Shown: positions 11,110-24,045, counted from the first letter of the stretch. The stretch is 64,000 bases of DNA from Peromyscus leucopus (GCF_004664715.2 NC_051075.1:25719715-25783714), one strand, 5' to 3'. Notes: generated by a model from the sequence alone, not told the origin. Translations and numbers: made by a program.

Positions 11110-12055
11110 ATGCTTTAACTTTTAGATTTGTCTGCCTTTATCTTCTAGTTTACGTGCTGCTTTTGTGAAAAGACATTTACCACCACCCCCCTCATTCCCA
11201 GAATTCATTTTGTGTACTCTATTTCCTTGGCCCTGATTTTGAATTCCTTCTTCCTTTATCAACATCTAAACCAGTAGGTTTCCCTGCCCCCATTTTTCTC
11301 TTAGAAATATGGAGGTTACATAGATAAGAAAGCTGGTTAATTAAGGCTAGTTCGTTAGACAACTGGAAATTTCCTCAAGTATACCTGTTTTAGGTAGACT
11401 CAGATGTCATCTGTACAACCTGTGTTTGTAATTTCTTAGCCTCACCGGGAGAGACAACATATGGATATCCGAGGTCAAGAGAGCACATTCACGTCTTGGA
11501 TCATAACAAAGCATAAAAATTAAGATGGAGTTTAACACCTTGTGTGCTATTGCTGGCAAACCACTGATGGAAACCTTAAGGCATCCTCTGTCACAGAAAA
11601 TGGGACTATTTCTGAAAGGCATTTGAAGCATATGAAGACGCCTCTCCTGCTTTACAGTGTGAGACACACATGTGCACCCACACTTCACTCTGACTCCTAA
11701 GTATTTCCAACACCAGAGATGAGAGGGGTATGGTTTCTTATACAGCTCTTTCTTAGGTATTTGCAAAGGAAATAAAGAACAAGTATATGTTTGTGACTAT
11801 TGGAAACCGGGTCAAGTTCCACATGGGAGAGGAGAAGTCAAGAAGAAAAATAACACAAGAGAGAAACTCTGTAACTTTCTATGTTAGCCACATGATGGCT
11901 TGCTTCTCTGCACACTATATAAGTAAAATCATATACTTGAACATGAAAACACAGACATCCTGGGAGATGTGTTAGGTGGTTGGAAGACAGAGGACAATCA
12001 GGATTTTAAGAAAATGTAAGTACAAATAAAAGTAGGCATTCTAGATGGGTTTTGT
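11110..12055. other. Unique sequence, no gene seen
   Basis: No exon or repeat recognised. Open frames here show no family resemblance. Confidence 0.5.
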
Positions 12056-12065
12056 TTGTTTACGA

Positions 12066-12229
12066 TTTTTTTTTTTTTTTTTTGGTTTTTCGAGACAGGG
12101 TTTCTCTGTGTAGCTTTGCGCCTTTCCTGGAACTCACTTGGTAGCCCAGGCTGGCCTTGAACTCACAAAGATCCGCCTGCCTCTGCCTCCCGAGTGCTGG
12201 GATTAAAGGCGTGCGCCACCACCGCCCGG
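12066..12229 (-). repeat. B1 SINE, young
   Basis: A poly-T head, then a near-intact reverse B1 ending 'gcgtgcgccaccaccgcccggc'. Confidence 0.9.
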
Positions 12230-12244
12230 CTGTTTGTTTGTTTT

Positions 12245-12391
12245 TGTTTGTTTCTATAGGCAGGATTTCTCTGTGTAGGCTGGCTGTCCTGGAACTCATT
12301 CTGTAAACTAGGCTGGGCTTGAACTCAGAAATCCACTGCCTCTATCTCCCGAGTGCTGAAATTAAAGGCATGTGACATCACCACCCAGCTT
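12245..12391 (-). repeat. B1 SINE, older
   Basis: Reverse B1 from 'tttctctgtgtaggctggctgtcctgg' to 'atcaccacccagct'. Confidence 0.85.
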
Positions 12392-12634
12392 AGGTGGGTT
12401 TTGTAAGCCATTGGACATCAATATTTCTTACACCTTACACATATGACAAAGAATATGTTGATTAAATCTATGAGTAAACTTAAGCATTCACATTTTCTGG
12501 GTGGATCTTCTTTTTCAGGAAGATAGTTAACTCTTCCCACCAAGGAATTATGTTACTCAAAACTCCAGTTTGGAACCTTGTGGGGTTTTTTTGATACTAA
12601 ATAGAGGGGTGGGGAAGGAGGACTTTGGTTTGGG

Positions 12635-12785
12635 TCTTTTCTGAGACAGAATTTTTCTCTACACTCCAGGCTGGCCTGGAATTGATTATTGTAGCCAAGC
12701 TGATTTTTTAAACTCATGGCAATCAATCCTCCAGTCTCAGCTTCCCAAATGCTGGATCAAAAGTGTGAGTCACTATACATAGCTC
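12635..12785 (-). repeat. Degenerate B1 SINE
   Basis: 'tctgagacagaatttttctct', 'caggctggcctgg' and 'gctggatcaaaagtgtgagtcac' are a diverged reverse B1 with internal insertions. Confidence 0.65.
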
Positions 12786-12789
12786 TAAA

Positions 12790-14265
12790 TATTCTCTTCC
12801 TTAAATTCTTTTGAGGATCAATTTGAGGAATTAGAGAATTTTTCAACCACCTCCTTGAAAAACAGATTGCATAATTAATCTATTAATTATATTAATGAAT
12901 CTCAGTATTTTCTATCTTATGAGTGGCAAAATGTTTTATCGGCACATACAAATTGTACAAATTCGTGTGTATTATAGTGACTTTCCATACATGCATATAT
13001 CATGCATTGATAATGTGTCTCCATCTCCTGTGTCCTCCCCCCCCCCCCGCCATCTCCCCCCCTCAGTCCTATGGTCCATCTTCTCTTAGATAATCACATT
13101 TTAAAAGATTTCTGCATGAGAGAAAATAAGTGACAGCCTGTCTGTGGCTGACTTACTTCATTCAACAAGATTTCCCCTAGTTTCATTAATTTCTACAAAT
13201 GACTGGATTCCAGTCCTCCTTATGGCTAAGATCAAACAAGATCCGATCTCCACTTTCTTACATTCCTCTTACATCCCTGTGTATCGATCAGGTGTCCAAC
13301 AGTTCATATGGAATTAGAATTCCATCCAAGAGCCTTTAAGGCCAACTTACCTCGGTAGTAAAGTCTTTCTGGAAGAAATATCTTGAAGGACATTAAAAGT
13401 TCCTTGTCAAAAGGTGAACAAAAGGTCAGAAATAAAAATCTGAATCATATATCTCTGTTTATATCAATATTTCTAATTAATAGCCAAATCAGTTGGTTTC
13501 ATTGTCCTCCAACTCTACCCTTTTGCAGTTGAGTCTCTGGTAGGTCCTTTACAGCCATGTTCCTGGATTCATTCTTACCACAGATACTTGGCTGTCTTTC
13601 CTGAGGACAATACTAAGGTACTTAGTGACACCAGTGCTGCTGTCGCTGGAGCTTGGGGTCTGCCGGGGAAGCAGAGCTAAGCGCCTTAGGAACCGTTCCA
13701 TTTGTCTCTGGGTTCTAAACTGACGAAACCTTGCCGTATCCCTTGGTCTCTACATGAAACGTCTTCAAATATCTGGGGGAGAATGCTGCCATACTCTCTG
13801 AATTTCTAGTCTTTATACACAGTTCCAGCTCTGTAAACCATTCTTATTTTCTAGCTGGGGGTCCTTCACCATACCTGTGACGCCTCTTTGCACGGCTGCT
13901 CCCACTGTCAGCCTTTCAGTGGAGGAGTGGAGAAATGAGACTGTCCCCACTCTAGTGGAGGACAATAATCACCTCTGTATGGAACACCCTTCCTGTTAGC
14001 ATGAAAAAGGTTATAACTCTCTAAGCTTGTGTTGGACCTGCATCAGCTGTAAGCCTTTTATCTATGCTACTACCCCTGACAGGATTTTCATTCAGTGGGT
14101 GCATTTGTTTTGTATCTGAGTGCAGAATTTTACATTTATCCTATGTTATAATGTTCTTTGTGGTCCACTATCTTGGCCTACTAGAGTATTTTTGTGTATT
14201 AATATTACACTATTTCAATTTTCCATGTGTTTGTTCTTTATCCATCATCATTATTACTAATTTGC
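12790..14265. other. Unique sequence, no gene seen
   Basis: It contains a short C-rich run near 13037-13063. No exon or other repeat was recognised. Confidence 0.45.
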
Positions 14266-14269
14266 TTAT

Positions 14270-14384
14270 TTGTTTGACACAGTGTTTTCCATATGAACTA
14301 GGGTGACCTTGAACTTGTGACAACCTTCATACCTCTGCCTCTCGAGTGCTAGAGTTATAGGCTTGTACCACAAAGTTCAGCTCC
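14270..14384 (-). repeat. Degenerate B1 SINE
   Basis: 'gacacagtgttttccatatgaactagggtgaccttgaacttgtga' through 'ctctcgagtgctagagttataggcttgtaccac' is an old reverse B1. Confidence 0.65.
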
Positions 14385-14509
14385 CTTTTTCATTTTCTGT
14401 CTTTTATCATGGTTTTTATAAATTGTGAAAACATGTCAATGGCTCTCATCAACCCTTTAGTAATCTCTTGCAGTCTAGAGTATTTTGTGTCTAAATCTAT
14501 CATCTTTAA

Positions 14510-14742
14510 GGTTTTTTTTAATTTACTTATTAATTTATTTTATATGCATGAGTGTTTTGTCTGAATGTATGTCTGTGCACCATGTTCATGGCTGATGCCC
14601 AAAGAAGCCAGAAAAGGGTGTGGGATCCCCTGGTACTGTAATTTCAGATGGTTGTGAACTGCCATGTGGGTTCTGGGAACTGAACCTGGGTCCTCTGGGA
14701 GGGCAGCCAGTGCTCTTAACTGCTTCCTCACCCCTCTAGCCT
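14510..14742 (-). repeat. B3-type SINE
   Basis: Reverse B3: 'tatgtctgtgcaccatgttcatggctgatgccc', 'gggatcccctggtactgtaatttcag' and 'gaactgaacctgggtcctctgg' through 'cacccctctagcc'. Confidence 0.8.
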
Positions 14743-14989
14743 CCAATATTATTATCTTAATGTTATGGTGTATTTATTGTCCCATCCCTCACTCAACTCT
14801 GAACGTCCTCGGGGCAATGGCTTACCTATCTTTGTATCTCTGGTACCAAGCCCAGATCCTAAGGCACAGACGACACTTAAAAGAAAAACCTATTTCAAAG
14901 GGTAAATGAGTGAGCTGTTCAATTCACTATATCACCCAGACTACCATTAAAAAACTGTCAAATGTTCTATGATGTATGAGGAAATTATA

Positions 14990-15420
14990 CCAACTCTGCT
15001 CGCTCCCTTCTACTCTGAGTAAGTCTCTCTGTGATTCATAACCTCCATATGCAGACTATTGAAGTTCACCGAGATTATCGAAAGAAAGGGCTATGCAAAT
15101 GAGCTCTCGTAGACTGCAAACTGTGCAAACACGATGTAAGGATTTCCTCATTCTAGCGGTCTTATCGAAAAAGGAAATTAAATTTATTGACCTTGCAAGA
15201 GCCTGTGGTTTGTGGCTTCCACTGAGGCAGGAAGCGAGAGGTCTCTGAAAAAGTGGCAGGGACAGATTAAAAAGATGATGCCTGGAGCCAAACCCACCAC
15301 AGCCTTCAGCTTCTGTGGGCGAGCTTGGAGGGAGAGCTGAAAACTGTGGTCTAGGGCTTTCCCTCACGACTGCCCTTTGGCCATCGAAAGATTTATACCG
15401 TGTAAATGAGGACACTGTTC
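14990..15420. promoter_or_regulatory. Candidate conserved non-coding element
   Basis: Repeat-free sequence with the octamer ATGCAAAT in 'gggctatgcaaatgagc' and TAAT-core and GATTA motifs, enclosed by SINEs. The call is by look and context only. Confidence 0.25.
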
Positions 15421-15508
15421 TTCAAGAAGGAAAGAAAGCAGTGGTGTAGGCAGAGAGAGTCACGAATGACTGGTTGTGAGTGTGCACAATGTTTGCTCTG
15501 CCTGTCAC

Positions 15509-15511
<3 letters not shown>

Positions 15512-15560
<49 letters not shown>
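15512..15560. repeat. (GT)n microsatellite
   Basis: About 24 GT units, joined to the B3 copy on its right. Confidence 0.95.
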
Positions 15561-15562
<2 letters not shown>

Positions 15563-15730
15563 TGGCTGTGCACCACATGCTTGCAGTGCCCGGGAAGCCA
15601 GAAGAGGGTGTTGGGTCCCCTGGACATGGGGTTATGGAAGGTTGTGAGCCACCCTGTGGATACTGAGAATGGAACCTGAGTCCTCTGCAAAAGCAAGGGC
15701 TCTTAACCAGTACACCATCACTTCAGTCCC
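15561..15730 (-). repeat. B3-type SINE
   Basis: 'gaagccagaagagggtgttgggtcccctgg', 'gttgtgagccaccctgtgg' and 'ctcttaaccagtacaccatcacttcagtccc' are reverse B3. Confidence 0.8.
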
Positions 15731-15974
15731 AGGGCGTCCCCTTGTCTATGGCAGGAAGTTACACAGCTTTTTGATGTCTTACTGATGCTAGAAGGAAAGA
15801 CTACACTGTGTATGGCGAGTCAACCGAACGACAGTTAGTTTTCCCTAAACACTTGGTTGGAGAATCTAAATGGTAGGTTTGGGCTCTGCTGGAGAATCAC
15901 TTCCCTTGTGTGTGTCCCTGACTTCCTTCTCCTTGACTTACAGAGGACTAAGGACGATTTGTGGGGGCTGCTTC

Positions 15975-16068
15975 TCTCCTTCTGCTGTGTGGGTCCTGGG
16001 AATTGAACTCAGGCCATCAGGCTCTATGGCCTCTGCTCCGACCTACAGAGCCATCTCCCCAGCCCCAG
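15975..16068 (-). repeat. B2/B3-type SINE fragment
   Basis: 'tgtgtgggtcctgggaattgaactcagg' through 'acagagccatctccccagcccc'. Confidence 0.7.
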
Positions 16069-16495
16069 GAAGGCCCCCTGGCCCAGCTTGTTTATGAAGC
16101 CATATTTTCCTTCTTTGTCACTCTATTCTCCAACACCCAACACAGTGTCTGGCACACTTCAGGGTATTAATACAAGTACTCTGCGTATGTATATGAGTGT
16201 GTCTTTCTGGACTAATGAAAATGGATATTTGGACCGGAGGAGCCTTAAAAGGATAGTCAGCCACCTTTCACTTAAACACATACCCGAGAGAGTCAGCTTA
16301 TAATGAAGGAGGTTTATCTTTGCTCACAATTTCTGCGTGGGCAGTTGGCAGCAGACGGTAGTGAAGATGTCGTGGTGGGGTGCAGCTGTTCACCTAACAG
16401 CTAGAAAGTAGAAGAGGGTGAAAGAGCAAGAGACAAGGTCTCAGAATTCCCTCCAAGAGCATCCCTTCAAAGACCTAGAAGGTCCCAAAGCCCCA

Positions 16496-16499
<4 letters not shown>

Positions 16500-16556
<57 letters not shown>

Positions 16557-16703
16557 GTTTTTGGAGACAGGGTTTCTCTATGTAGCTTTGCTCCTTTCCT
16601 GGAACTCACTTGGTAGCCCAGGCTAGCCTCGAACTCACAGAGATCTGCCTGGCTCTGCCTCCTGAGTGCTAGGATTAAAGGCGTGTGCCACCACCACCCG
16701 GCT
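16500..16703 (-). repeat. Very young B1 SINE with 56-base poly-T
   Basis: An unbroken T run at 16500-16555 (the A tail of a - strand insertion) leads into an almost intact B1. The duplication CCAAAGCCCCACCTCT (16485-16500) recurs at 16704-16719 with one mismatch. The long pure tail indicates recent insertion. Confidence 0.92.
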
Positions 16704-16705
16704 CC

Positions 16706-17654
16706 AAAGCCCCACATCTTAGAGTTGCCACTGTTTCTCACTACTGAGAAGCTGGAGACCAAGCCTCCCGTACATGGGCCTTTAAGAGTCATTTAGGATT
16801 CAAGCTATCTGGGCCAGCAAGGCCTTCTCAGGCCAGGGTAGAATGAAAGACTAATTTTAACAAGAGCATAACCCAGACAAACGGACAGGGAGCTAGCTTT
16901 TGCGTTCCACCTGGAGATTCTGCCTTTCCACCCAGTTTCAGCTGATTTTAATAGCATGGACTTACAGAGGCCAGCGGTGCTCTGGGGGAAATTAACTCCG
17001 ACTCTGCTATTGTTTCATCCAGAAGAACAGTAATCTTTAACAGAAGCTCAACTTCTCAAAACGAGGCAATGTGGAAGCCAGAGGGGGAAAACGACACTGG
17101 GAATGAGGTGTCTGTGAGCAGAGATCGCTCTGTAATTAGTAGCAAGTACATAATCCTGAAAACTGTGTTTTCTGTATTTCCGAGGAGGCTAGAGATTTTG
17201 TCCTCCCTCTCCCTGACTCAACTTATTGTTTAAAACAATGTTCAAAAAAAAAAAAAAAATCAAACCGCTTTCGCCCAAATGAACAGAGAAACCTTTCTCC
17301 CTTCCAAGTAGTGGGGACTAACTAGGTGCCTCTCACCTAATCAGACATCAATCACTTGCCCCTACTCCTGGAACCTGCCTTAGGAGGGGGAGTGAGCATT
17401 TCCTTTTGTGAAACCTTGAGGGAGAGAAGAGGATCCTAAATTTCCAGGAAGTGTTTTTGTTGTTGTTGTTGTTTTTGTTTTTGTTTTTTCTTCTGCTCCT
17501 TCATCCCAGGGAACGTTAGAGCCTGGGGCTTTGGTGAGTATCAGCAGCTTATCCCGGGTATGAGCGCTTTCTCTCATCCTCGACCTTTGGTTTGTTTAAG
17601 GTAGTTTACACCAGGTAATCCTTGGCAAAGATGCTAAGGCTACCTAGAAGCTGA
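16706..17654. other. Unique sequence, no gene seen
   Basis: It holds an A run near 17247-17261 and a short GTT repeat at 17456-17487. No exon recognised. Confidence 0.5.
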
Positions 17655-18310
17655 GGTGGAGCAGGTTTCCTCGGGAGATGGCGCCACAGCCCAGTCCCTC
17701 TGCTAACCACCCGCAGCTCAAGCCCAGGGCTGGGACGCAGCTCGCCCGCGCCAGCCCGCCGGTAGAGCGTGACAAGTGGCGGATCTCAGAATCTGGCGAC
17801 TACAGGTCACTCGGTGGTCCTCCACCCCGCACCTGCGCGTCCTCGCCTAGACGCATCCGCCGCGGGTGTCCCGGGCGCCATCTGTTGGGCACTGCTGCTC
17901 ATGGTATCGAGATCCCAATGTTCGGGAGGGACTGGGCGGGTGACCTGAGAGGTAACTGAGAACCAGTGCCCACGGCCTGTCACCGGCGGCGGCCACTAAA
18001 CTTAAAAACCGCCAGGGTGAGAGTGTTGAGGCCTGGGAGGTCTGCGAGAATCCCTCCTGCTGCAGCACGGATCCAGCAGCACAGGGCCGAGAGAGGTTCT
18101 GATCCTCCGGACGCTGCAGGCGAGTCTCAGGGACCTCCGGCCTGGGACCCAGGTCCAAGGACTGAGACTCACAGAAGGGGGTGATCAGTGGGCGCTGAAT
18201 CAGAGTGCATGCGTGACTTCGGAAGGAGCAGGTTCAGCGTGCCGAGGAGCCTTCAGCAGTCCGGGAGGGGGCGATATTCACCAAGCTCTTCCGAAGAGCA
18301 GCTGCAAAGC
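17655..18310. promoter_or_regulatory. Isolated CpG island about 14 kb upstream of PAX9
   Basis: About 650 bp with many CpG dinucleotides, between CpG-poor flanks. It contains no known coding exon. It could be the promoter of a non-coding RNA, a distal PAX9 start, or a Polycomb-type regulatory island. The call rests on base composition only. Confidence 0.45.
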
Positions 18311-18455
18311 GGGGGGTGTCTAGGGATAGCGTTTGGATGAAAGGAAAGGTCTGAAGCAGAGGTCCTTCCTACGTGGGCAAGGACCAAACTCCAAGATGGC
18401 ACACATGCATTCCCGCTTATCTTCAGCTCCCTCTCCCTCTCCGTTTGCTACTCTG

Positions 18456-18456
<1 letters not shown>

Positions 18457-18512
<56 letters not shown>
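18457..18512. repeat. (CA)n microsatellite
   Basis: About 28 uninterrupted AC units. Confidence 0.95.
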
Positions 18513-18514
<2 letters not shown>

Positions 18515-19049
18515 GTTCTAAAGATACTATCTGTTCTTTAGCTTATCCATTATTCTAGGATTCTTCCTTTCCACAGTGATTTGATAACACGGTGATTTGA
18601 CAGATAACAGAGCACCTCAGGGCTTCTGACTGGAACCTGAGCCTGAGGACTTGCTCTGCGGAATCCCTACAGTCTTTGGTTCAACCCTGGAAAGTCTTTC
18701 TCAGAATGTGTTAGGAAGCAACTTGACAAACCAGAGCCCAAGCCAACTTTAAAGGCTCCTAACCAATTCCCCCTCCCCCACCCCACCCCCGCCCGCCTTC
18801 ACCTCCTTTAAGTAAATTCAAGTAGAGAAACAATGGGAGGCCTCCAAAGTTGTTAAGGTTCTCTGATGTCGTGAGGAGCCCCAAATACTGTAGCTTGTCT
18901 TTGGGACCATTATCATCCTTTTAAGCACACAATTATTTACAGACCACATCTATATGACACACCATTCAAACACATGCTTATGCAATAAACTGTCAGCTTC
19001 CCCCCCCCCAAGACTGTCATTTGTTTTATTAAAGTGATCTCATTTTTTG

Positions 19050-19096
19050 AAGTGGGCTTTGATGGCACACACCTGTAATCTCAGTACTGGGGAGGC

Positions 19097-19147
<51 letters not shown>
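19050..19147 (+). repeat. B1 fragment expanded into a (GT)n tract
   Basis: 'gggctttgatggcacacacctgtaatctcagtactgggga' is a B1 head, followed by 25 GT units at 19098-19147. Confidence 0.65.
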
Positions 19148-19149
<2 letters not shown>

Positions 19150-21005
19150 AGGAGCTCTGGCAGCCCCCTAACCCCTACCTGGTGAGGTTAACCAGGACTA
19201 GATGGTGAGACCCTTTCTCAAACAACAAGAAAAGCCAATTTAAATATATCAATCTCATTATATATTTTTGAAAATTTGCTTGTATACAACTATTTAACCG
19301 TGATTAAGTAATTTCCACAAAGTTCCTGCATTGCCAACCTGACCTGATGAGGACAGCCGAACTGAAGACTTTTCAACCTTCAATAAAAAAAGGAAGAGGA
19401 CTTTATGGCTGGGGTGAAAAGGAGCCGGTGAGCTAAGCCAATGGGGCAGTCTGCCTTTACTATGTGCAAAAGCATTCAGACACATGGCGACCCTTTCGCA
19501 ATAAAACTTTATTGATGATCGTTTGAAAGTTATAGCAACTCCAAGGTTATAAAACTTGCCATAAAATACCAAGCAGTCATTAGTTTACCTGACCTCATTT
19601 CAATATAAACTTCCACAAAACATTTTATTTTGTTCCTTCCTATAAGTGGAGAAGGGAACTCGAGGAGGCTACACACAGCAGCCTTTGACTGAGGACCCAA
19701 GGTCTGCAATTTGACATCCTGACCTTCATGTCTACAAATAAACAATGAGATTTACATGCGGTTCTTCCCTGTAAATATGACTATGGGGATGCTAACGACT
19801 GCTATGTTTTAGGTTCAGCCATCCATTTGTGGAACATGGCCCAACTCCAATTTAGATGAGTGGGTTTTTTTTTTTTTTTTCTCATTGGGAGATATGTGCA
19901 TCATCTTTAAGAGTTGTTAAGGCCGTTTGTGTTGTAAGTCTAAGGAGCAAATGGCCACAGGTTGTTTGTCACGTGGCCTGAAGAATGAGTTGTTTAACAA
20001 TCCAATTGGAGCATAGAGGAATTGAGAGATCAATGAAGAGTTAGCCATCACCCCACTCTCACTCATGACTGGAGAAGAAGGCAACTGCCCTGGCTGAGAT
20101 GAGATCTTTGGACTCCACTGCATAAAAGAATTCAAACCAATATACCAAGAGACCTGCAGGAGAGAAACTAAACCAGGCCTTGTCAAAGTCACTGTTTGTG
20201 GTTCAGCTCAGTGCACCTGTGGACTGAAGCCACAGATCAGAGACCCAGCCAGAGAACACCAAGGGCTTCTCATGCTCCACTTTGGCCTGGTTGAAAGAAG
20301 CTCATGGTCTGTGAATGCTCCATGTAAAGCTAGGCCAATTTACCTGCTTTTAGGGCAAAGGGATCTGTGAGCAAGTACAGATGGTCAGGCTGACCTTGTG
20401 CTAGCTGTGTGTTAATTCCCCTCTAACATGTAAAGGTCTGGATACACTTTTCATGGGTTGTTTAAAATAGAGGCTTCAAGACAGATCCAAGCATATATGC
20501 ATTTATGGTGGTTTAGGCATCTAAATGAAAAAAGGGAACTGCTTTATGACCTCACTGGAACTCATCTTGATAATGTTATGCTTAGTTTCCTGGTGTGCCT
20601 TAAAATATTTTGGGGATTTCATGGAATTTTAACCAGAAAAGAACAACTTAAAAAGTCAAAACTTCGTACAAGACTCTTCTTTCTTCCACTGAAGGGTGTG
20701 GGTGCGTGTGCTTGTGCTTGGCAGAGGAAGACAGCATCTCACGGAAAAGGACAGAGGGAGCTAAGGAAAGAGGGATATATAGGAGGAAGCCTTAGAAAGA
20801 GCAAACTTGTCCACCACCCTCCCTGCCCCCCTGCAGTTGGTAGGTACTTTTGTGTCATCATGTTATAACACACGCGCACAATGTTGCCTTGCATCAAGAA
20901 GTGTTATTGTGTGTCTTCAGGTTAACATTGACTTCCAGGAGTGGGGAGGGGAGGAAGGCTGTGGACCTCTGGACTGAGTATGATATCTTTGGCAGGCTTA
21001 AAAAC
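19150..21005. other. Unique sequence, with a candidate conserved block at 19920-20700
   Basis: No exon recognised. The 19920-20700 part is repeat-free with homeodomain- and E-box-like words (CAATTTACCTGC, GTTAATTCC). That is suggestive only. Confidence 0.3.
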
Positions 21006-21010
21006 AAACC

Positions 21011-21096
21011 AGAGGCTGGAGATGTTGCTCAGTGGTAGAGCTCTTGACTATTACATGTGAGACCCTATATTTGATCTCTAACACTGAAAAAAAAAA
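21011..21096 (+). repeat. ID-type SINE (tRNA-Ala derived)
   Basis: 'ggctggagatgttgctcagtggtagagctcttgac' followed by 'ccctatatttgatctctaacactg' and an A tail matches the ID element, with the A-box region conserved. Confidence 0.8.
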
Positions 21097-21099
21097 GTG

Positions 21100-24045
21100 C
21101 AGGGATTTTAAAGTCAGACCTTTGAGTTTAGGGCATTTGGGGAAAGTTCTCACAATGGGTAAACCTCAGGGATAAGATGACAAATTGCCCTTACAGCAGA
21201 GATGATTACATTTATTTATTGAGATCCACATGAATGTATAAACTTATTGGCAATAATACATCCTTTAGTGGTAGCAGAGAAATTTAACTTATGTTGTTTA
21301 CATACCTATCTGTTGTTAATCCAAGCATCCATTTTACTTTTTCTAGATTCTTGGAGGGGATGATGTGAGGGAGAAAAGGTCTTTTTTTTTTTTTTTTAAT
21401 TTGTTACAGAAAATAGACCTCTCTTCCTCCCTCAGCATCCTTCTCAGAATAAATTTCTCTATTCAAGAAAGACCACTCAGACTCCCCACACTAATGCTTT
21501 ACTATGGTCATATGAAGAGATCACTAGTGATCTCTAGGCAGTTCTGTGTAAGCATTTTATTTCCAAGGTTTGACTCTTCAGAAAGTATGCACTTGGATTC
21601 ACTTTTCTGATTGTCCCTTTTACCTGATTCTAGGGAGGAGATGGATAGTACCTAAGTAGAGTCCTAAATCACTTTTCAGGTTTAAAAGGGTTGTAAAGTA
21701 CATCAAGGCATCTGCTTATATTCTGTCCTGCTTAAAAAATAAAACAAAACAAAAAACTATAAAAATGTTTGTGAGATACTGTTTCCTCATGTATTCTCAT
21801 TTGCTTTCCTGGATGAAAAGCTAACTAAGGTTTAAATAAATGATGAGGAGTATGTCTCCAGGATGCCTTACATTTGTTTGTAATTTTTTTGACAGCTGGG
21901 TGATAGAATTATGAAATTTCAAATTATATCTTGGGTTCTGGTGACATGTGCAAACTGCATAACTTTGTCCTCGGGTTTTATTGACACTAGAAATTTGCCC
22001 AGAAGAAGGGAAAGTGCAGGTTTTGTGTAGTGTCATCCACGTGTGTGTTATTCATTCCTTCTACAAAATTCAACGTTATTTTTTTTTTTATCCTCCGGGT
22101 ACATTTTTCTCAAGGAGACTAATTTGCTCTAATAGAAATAATGGTGTCTCCTATGCATCTAATACCTTTATCCCCCAAACATTCATGTGCCTTAGCGGTT
22201 CCATGATGAAACACACTGATCATATGCATGCTGTGGCCAGAAGCCATGGCTCATCTTACGGAGAAACTACAAGGTTAACCCTGTGTTTTCTGCCCTGTTT
22301 CCTTCTATCTTTCTTTCTGTTGTGGGAGAAAACACCAATTCCTAAGATGATTTTGTTTCACAGCTAAATATTACAAATAAGTCTGATTCTGAAAGGTGGC
22401 TTCTTAGCTACCCTTGAATTGGATGAAGAGACCAAGGGAGATTAATTGTGGAGGTCATACTCTTTAAATAATTTAGCTACATTGGAATGTCCAGAACTTT
22501 AATAAATAGCATGCCTCTCTACTATAACCTCTTCTATTGGGGGAAACTATGGATGGCAGAATGCTTTTCTTGTTGTTCTAAAACAAAAAACTAAGAAAGT
22601 GAAAGATAAGGAAACTGTACCTACTTACATCAGTTTCCACCTGAGGACTTCGTTTTGTGTCAGAGTTGAAGAAATGTGTGGGACCAATTTTGAACAACAA
22701 AGCTTGTTGTCTTTAGGATCTGAGCCATCTGGGAAGTCTGTGAGTATTTGCAGCATGTGTCTGTCCTTTTTGAATTGACTTTTGAGGGTGTGCGAATTAC
22801 AAGCTAATTTGCTCTCCTTAGCCTTAAACCTATTTGCCAATACATACAATGTGATGCTTTTATCTAGCAAGCGATGCTGAAACCTACTGGCTCGGATGCA
22901 TTTATGCTGCAAAAGGAACCTGCCCGGTCTAGTAGGCTGGCAGGCTTTTCTTTTCAGCACATCGGTGGTGGCAGTGGTGGCAGTCCTGGTTGCTGGAGTG
23001 GCCTGGCTGGAAAGATTTGTAAATGAAGCCAGGGTAAATACCCAACTAACAGAATCTTGATTTTTTTCTATTTCCTGACTTTCAGGAGTTTATACATTTT
23101 TAGCCTTAAACTGGCATTATGAACTTTTTTTTTTTTTTTTTTAAATATCCAGTAATGGGATCATTATTTCTCCCCCTAGTGAAAGGGTGTCTCTAAGAAC
23201 AGAACCATGTGTTGGGGCAGAAGGCAATCCCAAAGGAACTGGATAGGAATCACTCTGGCAATAAAAACAGCTGAGGGAATTTGTGTTGTCAGCTCGCCAG
23301 AACATCAGATTCACACCTCTGGCGCTGCAAGAGGTGCCAGGGGGCTTTTAAAAAGTCCTCTGTAGTTGCGACCTTGGCTTTCTAGCCCACTGAATAGTGG
23401 CTCACCCTTTAGCCAGGGCCTTGGGCTGCTGTCTTGATCCCGCAGGAAACAGAGCTAGCCTTCTTTCCCCAACCCTCTAGGTCCACCGAGAGAGCCCCTG
23501 TCCAGATTGGCGGCACGGGTAGAGCTGTAGTCTATGCAGGACACTGGCTCATCTTTTTGGGTGCTAATCTCCAGTCATCGGAACCCCGTCTCCCTCAATC
23601 ATTAAACTTCTAGGCTGAATATAGAGCAGCAACAGGAACCACACAGTAGCACCCTAATATCTAAAACCCCCCTGTAAGGCAGACATTAATAAGAATTAGG
23701 ACAAATGCAAAGAGCTGTAAGAATTGTTACTGTTGTTCAACACCCCCACTCTTTTCTAAATTCTTCCCTCAAGAAATCCCTATTTTACTTTTTGTGTTCT
23801 GTGCCCATCTTTCTCATTTATGAGGCTTTTTACATTAAATGCTTTCTCAAAATGCTACATGGCTAAGATATGCCCTTAAACATCTGTGTATCTGTTTAAA
23901 AATGGACAGGTAGTTTTATTAGGTGAGTAAATTGTTTCACTATATAGTCTTTTTTTTTTTTTTTTAAGAAGCAATGTTTGTGTCTGTGCCAAGGAGAAAA
24001 GTAAACATTATTGTTTGGTTTTCAACTAAAACAGAATTTCGGCAA
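21100..24045. other. Unique AT-rich sequence, no gene seen
   Basis: It holds several T runs (21380-21396, 23127-23143, 23949-23965). No exon or SINE recognised. Open frames are unremarkable. Confidence 0.5.

Noticed and set aside
21011..21096. A functional tRNA-Ala gene
   Set aside because: The sequence has the tRNA-like A box of an ID SINE but no intact cloverleaf, and ends in an A tail.
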